Of a stretch of DNA of 64,000 nt, positions 57,760-64,000 are shown in pieces. This stretch comes from Cloacibacterium rupense (GTDB taxonomy: Bacteria > Bacteroidota > Bacteroidia > Flavobacteriales > Weeksellaceae): assembly GCF_014645495.1 (NCBI RefSeq), contig NZ_BMLV01000002.1, forward strand, positions 726,082 through 790,081, read 5' to 3'. Numbering within the stretch: the first letter of the stretch is position 1; each line of letters opens with the position of its first letter. The translations under genes and the position numbers were made by a program. The notes under the pieces were generated by a model. It saw only the letters and a list, made by a program, of their open reading frames with translations. It did not search any database and was not told where the DNA came from.

Positions 57760-60276
57760 ATGAGATATATTTTCATCCCAATTTTAATATTTTTTACTTC
57801 TGTTAGCATTTCTGCGCAGGTTGCACCCAATCAAGAAACTACTACACAAAATCAACAGTCTAGCTATATCTTAAAAGATATAGTGGTAGATGGAGTTAAA
57901 AAATACTCTCCAGCACAAATTTTAAGATTTACTGGCCTTAGCAAAGGAGAAACGGTAGATGTGCCAGGACAAAAAATCAGCAATGCTATCAAAAAATTAT
58001 GGGAAACAGATTCTTTCTCAGAGGTTGAGGTATATGTAGAAGATATCGACGGACAAAGTGTAGTTCTTAAATTTCACTTACAAGACTTAATGGAGCTAGG
58101 TGAAGTAAAATTCACAGGGAAAGGAGTTGGAAAATCAAAAAGTGAAAAACTAGCAAAAGATAACAATCTAAAACCAGGAACCAAGATTACCAATAATCTT
58201 ATCTCTACCTTGAGCAACAAAATTCCTGATGAATATAGAAAAAAAGGATTTGCAGATGCCAAAATTACAATCAAAGACAAAGTAAATGCTAATGATGCTA
58301 ATCTTCTAGATTGGACGGTAGAAGTAGATAAAGGGAAAAAAATCAAAATCGCAAACATAGATTTTGAAGGTAACGAGCAAGTTTCTGATAAAAAACTCAA
58401 GAAGAAAGGCTTCAAAGATACCAAACAGAAAAGACTAAGCATCTCTGGGGTTTTTAAGCCTTCTAAATTCATTAGAGAAAAATATGATGAAGATAAAGTT
58501 AACCTTATCAAATATTACAACTCATTAGGTTTCAGAGATGCTAGAGTTCTCTCTGATTCTGTTTGGAGAAATGATAAAGGTTTTAACATCAATGTAAAAC
58601 TTAACGAAGGTAAAAAATACTATATCGGTGATATATCTTTCATTGGTAATACATCTTACACTACAGAAGCTTTGCAAAAATTATTAGGGTATAGAAAAGG
58701 TGAAATCTATGATGCTGTAGGTTTTAATAAGAAAGTAGGAGAAGATGGTGGTAAGGAAGATGATTCTGATATTAAGTCACTATATCTCAATAATGGGTTC
58801 CTTTTTTCTAATGTAACTCCTGTAGAAAAAGCAGTAAGAGGTGATTCTATAGACATAGAAATCAGAATTAAAGAAGGCGAAAAAGCATCTTGGAATAGAG
58901 TAACTTGGTCTGGAAATACCACCACTCATGACCATGTTGTATTGCGCTCATTACGCACAAAACCAGGAAATTTATTCTCAAAATTAGATATCAAGAGAAC
59001 TTATTTTGACCTTGCAGGAATGCAATTTTTTGACCCACAACAAGTTGGGCAAGAAGTACAGCCAAATCCACAAGACAATACAGTAGATATTCATTGGACT
59101 CTTGTTGAGAAAGGTTCTTCTCAGGTACAATTACAAGCAGGTTACGGAGGTAATTCATTCATCGGAACTCTTGGTTTGACTTTTAATAACTTCTCACTAA
59201 GAAATTTCTTAAAATTCAAAGATTTTAGACCAGTGCCACAAGGTGATGGGCAGACATTGTCTATTCAAGCTCAGGCTGGGCAATATTTTAAAAACTACAG
59301 TTTGTCATTTACAGAACCTTGGCTATTTGGTACAAGGCCTACAGCACTTAGTATTGGTCTTAATCATTCTGCTGTAAATTATTCAGACCAATTTGGAGGG
59401 TCACAAAAATTAAATATTTTCTCGGCTACCGCAGGTCTTAATAAGCTATTGAATTGGCCAGATAATTATTTCTCTTTATACACAGGAATAGCATTCCAAA
59501 GCTATAATTTCAGCAATTATCCTTTCCAATTTGGGTCTACTACAGTTTATGATGGCAATGTTAATAACTTTAGTTTCAATGTAGGGTTAAGTAGAAATTC
59601 GGCGGGTTACGACCCTATTTTCCCTACCACAGGGTCAAATGTAGAAGCTTCTATTAAATTTACCCCACCATATTCTTTATTCCAAAAAAAGGACTATACC
59701 AACATGTCTGCAGAGGAAAAGTATAAGTGGATGGAATTTTTCAAAATCAAATTAAAAGCAGATTCTTATACCGAAATTTTAGGGAAATTAGTTCTTAGAA
59801 GTAGCGCAGAAATGGGCTTCTTACAAGGGTATAAAAAAGAATTAGGAGCGCCACCTTTCGAAAGATTTTATGTAGGAGGTACAGGTTTGTTCGGAGGTAG
59901 ATTTGATGGTAGAGAACTTATTCCACTTAGAGGTTATGAAAATGCATCTACTGAAGGGGGAACTAATACAGATATTACGCAAACTGGTGGAGGAACTGTT
60001 TACAGTAGATATACCGCAGAATTGAGATACCCTATTTCTTTAAACCAAACGGCCAAAATTTTCGCCCTTACTTTTGCAGAAGCAGGTAATGTCTGGAACA
60101 ATTTTTCATCATTTAATCCGTTTCAGTTAAAAAGATCTGTAGGGGTTGGCGTTAGAGTTTACATGGGGGCATTTGGACTAATTGGTTTCGACTTTGCTTA
60201 CGGATTTGACAAATATATAGGTGGTAGTGAGCCTTCTGGATGGCAAACTCACTTCTTGATGAACCAATCTCTATAA
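57760..60276 (+). CDS. bamA: Outer-membrane protein assembly factor BamA
   Basis: Core of the beta-barrel assembly machine. A signal peptide (MRYIFIPILIFFTSVSISAQ) is followed by POTRA repeats (IVVDGVKKYSPAQILRFTGL; MELGEVKFTGKGVGKSKSEK; IKIANIDFEGNEQVSDKKLK; YYIGDISFIGNTSYTTEALQ; WNRVTWSGNTTTHDHVVLR) and a 16-strand barrel with the conserved VRGYE-like RGYENAST (usually RGF/RGY) in ELIPLRGYENASTEGG. At 838 residues it is full length. It lies in the standard order uppS-bamA-skp-skp. Confidence 0.96.
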   Translation: MRYIFIPILIFFTSVSISAQVAPNQETTTQNQQSSYILKDIVVDGVKKYSPAQILRFTGLSKGETVDVPGQKISNAIKKLWETDSFSEVEVYVEDIDGQSVVLKFHLQDLMELGEVKFTGKGVGKSKSEKLAKDNNLKPGTKITNNLISTLSNKIPDEYRKKGFADAKITIKDKVNANDANLLDWTVEVDKGKKIKIANIDFEGNEQVSDKKLKKKGFKDTKQKRLSISGVFKPSKFIREKYDEDKVNLIKYYNSLGFRDARVLSDSVWRNDKGFNINVKLNEGKKYYIGDISFIGNTSYTTEALQKLLGYRKGEIYDAVGFNKKVGEDGGKEDDSDIKSLYLNNGFLFSNVTPVEKAVRGDSIDIEIRIKEGEKASWNRVTWSGNTTTHDHVVLRSLRTKPGNLFSKLDIKRTYFDLAGMQFFDPQQVGQEVQPNPQDNTVDIHWTLVEKGSSQVQLQAGYGGNSFIGTLGLTFNNFSLRNFLKFKDFRPVPQGDGQTLSIQAQAGQYFKNYSLSFTEPWLFGTRPTALSIGLNHSAVNYSDQFGGSQKLNIFSATAGLNKLLNWPDNYFSLYTGIAFQSYNFSNYPFQFGSTTVYDGNVNNFSFNVGLSRNSAGYDPIFPTTGSNVEASIKFTPPYSLFQKKDYTNMSAEEKYKWMEFFKIKLKADSYTEILGKLVLRSSAEMGFLQGYKKELGAPPFERFYVGGTGLFGGRFDGRELIPLRGYENASTEGGTNTDITQTGGGTVYSRYTAELRYPISLNQTAKIFALTFAEAGNVWNNFSSFNPFQLKRSVGVGVRVYMGAFGLIGFDFAYGFDKYIGGSEPSGWQTHFLMNQSL

Positions 60277-60286
60277 GATAAAAACA

Positions 60287-60865
60287 ATGAAAACGTTTAA
60301 ACTTCTCATTTCTTTTTTAATTGTTATATTTGCGAATTCCTATTTCTTTGCACAAAAGATTGGGGTAGTTGATACAAATTATATACTGAGCAAGTTGCCG
60401 CAATACACAGAGGCTCAAAATAGATTAGATGCTCAAATTAAAACTTGGGAACAACAACTTCAAAAAATGCAAAGTGAGTACGAAACTAAAAAAGCAACTT
60501 TTGATAATGAAAAAGTACTCTTGATTGGAGAACAACTCAAACAAAAAGAGACAGAAGTTAAAAATTTAGAAAAAAATATTCAAAAATTTATCGCTGAAAA
60601 ATTCAGCGGAGAAGGAGAAATTAATAAGTTTAGAGCCAATCTTGCAAAACCTTTTCAAGACCAAATTTGGAATGCCATCAAAACTATTGTCGATAAAAAT
60701 ACTTTGGGCATAGTTCTTGATAAAAGTAATAACATAAGCGTTGTTTTTTTAGACAAAAAGTATGATTATACTGATAAAGTTTTAGAACTTTTGCTCAAAA
60801 CGCCATCCAAGGATATAAAGGCTAAAGACAATAAAAATGATGCTAAATCAAAAAATAAAAAATAA
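60287..60865 (+). CDS. OmpH/Skp family periplasmic chaperone (first copy)
   Basis: A 192-residue exported helical protein with signal peptide MKTFKLLISFLIVIFANSYF, the N-terminal strand QKIGVVDTNYILSKLPQYTE and a long coiled coil (TWEQQLQKMQSEYETKKATF to VKNLEKNIQKFIAEKF). This is the Skp fold: a jellyfish-shaped trimer that carries unfolded outer-membrane proteins to BamA. The C-terminal tail (KAKDNKNDAKSKNKK) is Lys-rich and unusual in length. It follows bamA by ten bases. Confidence 0.9.
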   Translation: MKTFKLLISFLIVIFANSYFFAQKIGVVDTNYILSKLPQYTEAQNRLDAQIKTWEQQLQKMQSEYETKKATFDNEKVLLIGEQLKQKETEVKNLEKNIQKFIAEKFSGEGEINKFRANLAKPFQDQIWNAIKTIVDKNTLGIVLDKSNNISVVFLDKKYDYTDKVLELLLKTPSKDIKAKDNKNDAKSKNKK

Positions 60866-60898
60866 GTAAAACAATAAACAATTAAAATTTTTAGGAAA

Positions 60899-61399
60899 AT
60901 GAAAAAAATAAGCATTTTATTTGCAGCAGTAGTAATGTTCATGTCGTTCGGAGTTGCAAAAGCACAAAAAATAGCTACAGTCGATGTTGACGCTATTTTA
61001 AATATTATGCCAGAAAAAATTAAGGCAGATGAACAATTGAAAGCGTTTTCTACAGCTAAACAAGCTGAATTAGAGAAAGCAGCTACTGCTTTCCAAACTG
61101 AAGTTCAAAAATATCAAGAAGGTGCTGCTAAATTAACTCCTCAGCAAAGAGAAGCTAAAGAAGCAGAATTAGGTAAAACTTCGCAACAACTCCAACAAAT
61201 GCAACAAGCTGCACAAAAAGATTTAGCCGAAAAATCTGATGCTGCTTATGCTCCTATTGACAAAAGAATAAATGATGCCATCACTAGAGCTGCTAAAGCT
61301 AATGGTTATGATTTTATTTTTGACTCTGCAACCAGAGGTTTAATCTACAAAGCTGGTCCAGATGCTACACCAGCAGTTAAAAAAGAATTAGGACTTTAA
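60899..61399 (+). CDS. OmpH/Skp family periplasmic chaperone (second copy)
   Basis: A 166-residue protein similar in layout to the preceding one: signal peptide MKKISILFAAVVMFMSFGVA, the conserved IATVDVDAILNIMPEKIKAD, a Gln-rich coiled coil (QQLQQMQQAAQKDLAEKSDA) and the closing strand GYDFIFDSATRGLIYKAG. It is shorter and more canonical. Two tandem Skp genes after bamA are the usual flavobacterial arrangement. It ends with a strong terminator, which closes the operon. Confidence 0.92.
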   Translation: MKKISILFAAVVMFMSFGVAKAQKIATVDVDAILNIMPEKIKADEQLKAFSTAKQAELEKAATAFQTEVQKYQEGAAKLTPQQREAKEAELGKTSQQLQQMQQAAQKDLAEKSDAAYAPIDKRINDAITRAAKANGYDFIFDSATRGLIYKAGPDATPAVKKELGL

Positions 61400-61420
61400 T
61401 AAATTCTAAAATACCACAAG

Positions 61421-61447
61421 CCACCTTCCAAGAAGGTGGTTTTTTTG
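61421..61447 (+). terminator. Terminator of the bamA operon
   Basis: CCACCTTC (61421-61428), three-base loop, GAAGGTGG (61432-61439), then T7. Confidence 0.92.
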
Positions 61448-61449
61448 TT

Positions 61450-61457
61450 TATTTTTG
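61450..61457 (+). promoter_or_regulatory. -7 box of the thioesterase-rfbD operon
   Basis: TATTTTTG matches TAnnTTTG, directly after the terminator and 55 bases before the ATG at 61513. Confidence 0.4.
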
Positions 61458-61512
61458 TACCATGTAATGATAAATTAATTATCCAAATTTTAAATTATTT
61501 TAAATTCTACAA

Positions 61513-62004
61513 ATGATTAAAGAAATTTCAAGTACCGTTAAAATCAGATTTAGTGATTGTGACCCAATTGGTCATCTCAATAATGTGAAATATTTAGAAT
61601 ATATGCTCAATGCCAGAGAAGATCATGTAGAAGATTTTTACGGATTTACTTATGAGCAATATCTAAAAAAAACAGGTTGCACATGGATTGCCATTCAAAA
61701 TGAAATAGCTTACCTAAAAGAAGTAAAAGCCAATACCAAAGTAATCATCAGCAGTAAAACCATTGAGATGACAGACAGAGTTTCTAAAGTAGAAATTCTG
61801 ATGAAGAGCGAAGACCAGAAAACCATCAACGCTGTTCTTTGGATTACTGTAATCTATTTTAATATGAAAACCAGACAATCTGAAGCATTACCAGAAAACG
61901 AAAAAGAGTTTTTTGAAAAATATTTAGTAACAGTAGACGAGAAAGAATTCAAAGATAGAGTTCTACATTTCAGAAAACACAACAAAGCAATCAATGGAAA
62001 CTAA
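61513..62004 (+). CDS. Acyl-CoA thioesterase (4HBT hotdog family)
   Basis: Single hotdog domain of 163 residues. The active-site motif is VRFSDCDPIGHLNNVKYLEY-like (here starting KIRFSDCDPIGHLNNVKYLE), with the catalytic Asp of the 4-hydroxybenzoyl-CoA thioesterase type, followed by IAIQNEIAYLKEVKANTKVI. It cleaves an acyl-CoA of unknown kind. The stop codon overlaps the start of rfbD by 11 bases, so the two are co-transcribed although no functional link is obvious. Confidence 0.88.
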   Translation: MIKEISSTVKIRFSDCDPIGHLNNVKYLEYMLNAREDHVEDFYGFTYEQYLKKTGCTWIAIQNEIAYLKEVKANTKVIISSKTIEMTDRVSKVEILMKSEDQKTINAVLWITVIYFNMKTRQSEALPENEKEFFEKYLVTVDEKEFKDRVLHFRKHNKAINGN

Positions 62005-62860
62005 AAAAATACTCGTAACTGGCGGTAATGGTCAGCTCGGACAAAGCATTCAGAAACTTTCAAAAGATTTTCCAGAATTTGAATTCATTTTTACAGATTC
62101 AGAAACTTTGGATATTACCAATAAAGAAGATGTTTTTGATTTCTTTTGGAAAAACGAACCCTCTTTTTGTATCAACGCAGCAGCTTACACCGCAGTAGAT
62201 TTAGCAGAAACAGATGTTGAAAAAGCATATTTAGTTAATGCAAACGGCACCGAGAACCTTGCCGAAGCTTGTAAAGAATACAATGCTCAGTTTATACACG
62301 TTTCTACAGATTATGTTTTCGACGGAGAAAACCAATTACCTTACACCGAAGATGATTTTACCAACCCAATCGGAGTTTACGGAGCATCAAAACTCTCAGG
62401 CGAAGAACTTGCGCTAGAAGTTAATCCTTGCACCGTTATCCTTAGAACATCTTGGGTATATTCAGAATTTGGAAAAAATTTTGTGAAAACAATGCTCAAT
62501 CTTTTTGCCATCAAAGAAGAACTTGGGATTGTTGCAGACCAATTCGGGCAACCAACCAATGCCAATGATTTAGCACAAGCCATTATGAAAATCGTAAAAT
62601 CAGAAAAAATTACCCCAGGAATTTTTAATTTTTCTAATGCAGGTAAAATTTCTTGGTTTGATTTCGCTTCTAAAATCAAGGAATTGTCTCATTCTAATGT
62701 AAAACTAAATCCTCTAGAAACTTGGCAATATCCTACACCAGCCAAAAGACCACAAAACAGCACCCTAGATTTAGAAAAAATTCAGAACATCTATCAAGTG
62801 CAACCAATAGATTGGCAAGTAAGCCTTGCCAAATGTGTAGAAATTTTAAAAAATGAATAA
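61994..62860 (+). CDS. rfbD: dTDP-4-dehydrorhamnose reductase (RfbD)
   Basis: Extended short-chain dehydrogenase of 288 residues: the NAD(P)-binding motif ILVTGGNGQLGQSIQKL, the family motif CINAAAYTAVDLAETDVEKA, the catalytic YxxxK in YGASKLSGEELAL after HVSTDYVFDGENQLPYTEDD, and the late motif VADQFGQPTNANDLAQAI. It reduces dTDP-4-keto-L-rhamnose to dTDP-L-rhamnose, a cell-surface sugar donor. rfbA, B and C are not in the window. It overlaps the thioesterase gene upstream, and the next gene starts two bases after its stop. Confidence 0.92.
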   Translation: METKKILVTGGNGQLGQSIQKLSKDFPEFEFIFTDSETLDITNKEDVFDFFWKNEPSFCINAAAYTAVDLAETDVEKAYLVNANGTENLAEACKEYNAQFIHVSTDYVFDGENQLPYTEDDFTNPIGVYGASKLSGEELALEVNPCTVILRTSWVYSEFGKNFVKTMLNLFAIKEELGIVADQFGQPTNANDLAQAIMKIVKSEKITPGIFNFSNAGKISWFDFASKIKELSHSNVKLNPLETWQYPTPAKRPQNSTLDLEKIQNIYQVQPIDWQVSLAKCVEILKNE

Positions 62861-62862
62861 AG

Positions 62863-63549
62863 ATGATTAAAAAAATTCTATACCTATATATATTATTATA
62901 TGCTGGTTTCTGTTTTTCACAAACAGTATTTCTCACCGAAGCCAAAAACATTGGCGAAAACAAAGACAAGTTTCTATACGCTTTCTACAAAAAACCAGAT
63001 TCTACCATTGCCAAATATTTAGGCAAGATAGAAGTTTCTGGATTTTCGAATGACGATGTTGCAATCTTTAATGAAATATATAAAAAAGCCAAAACCATTT
63101 CAGCCAATTATTTTTACATAAACACACCAGAAAATATAGAAGGACAAAATAAATTCAATCCCAATTACTACACTATATATATATATGATGTAGAATCCTC
63201 CAAAATCAAAAAAGAAGAAAACCAAATTTACTTAATCAATCCAGAAAAAGAAACCGAAATAAGAATCAATAATAAAAAAATAAAACTTCCAGCCAGATCT
63301 TATATTAAATATGATTTGTCTAGAGATAATATTACAGATATTTCCGTAGGCAAATTTTTAGGCTCTAGAATCAAGTTGCAATCCAAAGACGGACAAGCAG
63401 AACAGTATTTCCAGATTTCAGGAAAAAAATTCTCCGCAAGTTCACCTTCTAATCCTGGTATCAATTTCAAAACAGGAGACTTCATCAGACTAGAAAAATC
63501 TTACGCACAATTTTTAATCAGCATTTATCAACCAATAATTATCAACTAA
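62863..63549 (+). CDS. Exported protein of unknown function
   Basis: A 228-residue protein with signal peptide MIKKILYLYILLYAGFCFSQ, beginning two bases after rfbD, so it is part of that operon. The mature part is Lys-, Asn- and Ile-rich with mixed alpha/beta pattern (GENKDKFLYAFYKKPDSTIA; VEVSG-like KIEVSGFSNDDVAIF; INLxx-like PARSYIKYDLSRDNITDISV) and includes one likely beta-sandwich segment (IRINNKKIKLPARSYIKYDL). No domain is recognised. It is followed by the hairpin repeat copy 2 with no clear terminator of its own. Confidence 0.6.
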   Translation: MIKKILYLYILLYAGFCFSQTVFLTEAKNIGENKDKFLYAFYKKPDSTIAKYLGKIEVSGFSNDDVAIFNEIYKKAKTISANYFYINTPENIEGQNKFNPNYYTIYIYDVESSKIKKEENQIYLINPEKETEIRINNKKIKLPARSYIKYDLSRDNITDISVGKFLGSRIKLQSKDGQAEQYFQISGKKFSASSPSNPGINFKTGDFIRLEKSYAQFLISIYQPIIIN

Positions 63550-63566
63550 ATTAAAAATTTTTATTA

Positions 63567-63667
63567 GGGCAGCTCATCCGCCCACCGTTCCCGCTTCCCA
63601 AATTCCGAGCAAAAACCAGCACCATTTTGGGAGAGCTCCACTCAGGTCGGGCTGCAACTACCCGCTC
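63567..63667. repeat. GC-rich hairpin repeat, copy 2
   Basis: A GC-rich stretch inside AT-rich DNA. It matches the minus strand of the element at 14715-14819: GTTCCCGCTTCCC here against GTTCCGCTCCCACTTCCC there, and GGGAGAGCTCCACTCAGG then TCGGGCTGCAA here against GGGAGAGTTCCGCTCAAC then TCGGGGCGCAA there. An inner stem is TTCCCAAA/TTTTGGGA. It follows the last gene and could act as its terminator. Confidence 0.7.
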
Positions 63668-64000
63668 AAAACAAATTTTCATCACAAAAAGACATAAGCT
63701 TTAGTTAAGAAAACATCTTAACTAAATTTTTTTTTATTTCCATTCCAAAGAAATTTCCAAAAACTCCCATAAAAACGCTTGGATTTATAATATGCTTCAA
63801 CAAAAAAAAAGAAAACCCCAACCCCTAATTTTATTAATATGACAATATAAAAGATTTTTCGGGTGGTATTTTTGAAAAATGTTCAAAAATAAAGGTAAAA
63901 AAATACGAAATTTTTCTCTCTAAAAACCAGAGCATTAAGATAAATAAAGAGATAAAACACAAAAAATCTTTCAAAAGATTTGGATTGAAAGGTAAAAAGG
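63668..64000. other. Gene-free AT-rich end of the window
   Basis: No ORF with good coding features was seen on either strand. Homopolymer runs of A and T are common. The last 50 bases (AAAAATCTTTCAAAAGATTT then GGATTGAAAGG) include a TTTGG preceded by A-tracts, which resembles the upstream part of strong stable-RNA promoters in flavobacteria; the -7 box would be beyond the edge, so this is a weak guess. Confidence 0.3.

Noticed and set aside
63668..64000. Short minus-strand gene at the right edge
   Set aside because: No frame with a plausible start, composition or promoter could be supported.

Overview
The window is AT-rich chromosomal DNA from a member of Bacteroidota, class Flavobacteriia, most likely a Weeksellaceae-type bacterium (Chryseobacterium/Cloacibacterium-like; the genus is inference). 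The evidence is: many promoters with the Bacteroidota -7 box TAnnTTTG (several with a TTTG or TTG -33 box 17-20 bases upstream); translation starts without Shine-Dalgarno sequences; type IX secretion (T9SS) C-terminal sorting domains; outer-membrane beta-barrel receptors; a DksA-like protein without zinc cysteines; and LytTR two-component pairs. No rRNA, tRNA, CRISPR array, transposase or prophage gene was found.

Layout. 1-2.5 kb: the start of a CcoI-type copper ATPase, a divergent Crp/Fnr regulator, panB and an RluA-type pseudouridine synthase. 2.6-8.6 kb: an outer-membrane beta-barrel protein, a large TlpA-like thioredoxin lipid/periplasm protein and a LytS/LytR two-component pair. 8.7-14 kb: acnA and acnB, both aconitases. 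14.3-17.1 kb: a DUF2752 protein, a GC-rich hairpin repeat, and a TPP riboswitch in front of a TonB-dependent receptor, a likely thiamine (or precursor) uptake system. 17.3-19.3 kb: two T9SS cargo proteins with near-identical tails and terminators. 19.4-25.6 kb: an HU/CCDC81-like membrane protein, a thioesterase, a 2-hydroxyacid dehydrogenase, a serine hydrolase lipoprotein, a striking degenerate 21-bp tandem repeat array, an Ig-like lipoprotein and a haem-binding protein. 25.6-31 kb: Nudix, xerD, dCMP deaminase, enoyl-CoA hydratase, and divergent katA/oxyR. 31-37.6 kb: metK behind a SAM-II riboswitch, a sigma factor followed by a tiny conserved-looking ORF, a YjjG-like nucleotidase, an APC permease and trpS. 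37.6-44.2 kb: an ileS-dksA-lspA type block on the minus strand. 44.3-49.2 kb: topA, two small envelope proteins behind duplicated promoters (one LemA-like), and an arginase-family protein with degenerate metal ligands. 49.3-55.9 kb: a compact exopolysaccharide operon (GT2, EpsG/Wzy-like, WecA-like, Wza, Wzc with a Gly-Tyr tail). 56-61.4 kb: the envelope biogenesis operon DUF6089-uppS-bamA-skp-skp. 61.5-63.5 kb: thioesterase, rfbD and an exported protein. The last 450 bases hold a second copy of the GC-rich hairpin repeat and no gene.

The most interesting non-coding signals are: the 21-bp array (23112-23436); the SAM-II riboswitch of metK; a two-copy hairpin repeat whose edge supplies the -33 box of the TPP-controlled promoter; a second two-copy repeat that ends 12-13 bases before start codons; a short repeat absorbed in frame into ileS; and a palindrome centred on the -33 region of the bamA operon promoter. 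Most protein-coding genes are ordinary core genes, and no unmistakable new multi-gene system was seen.
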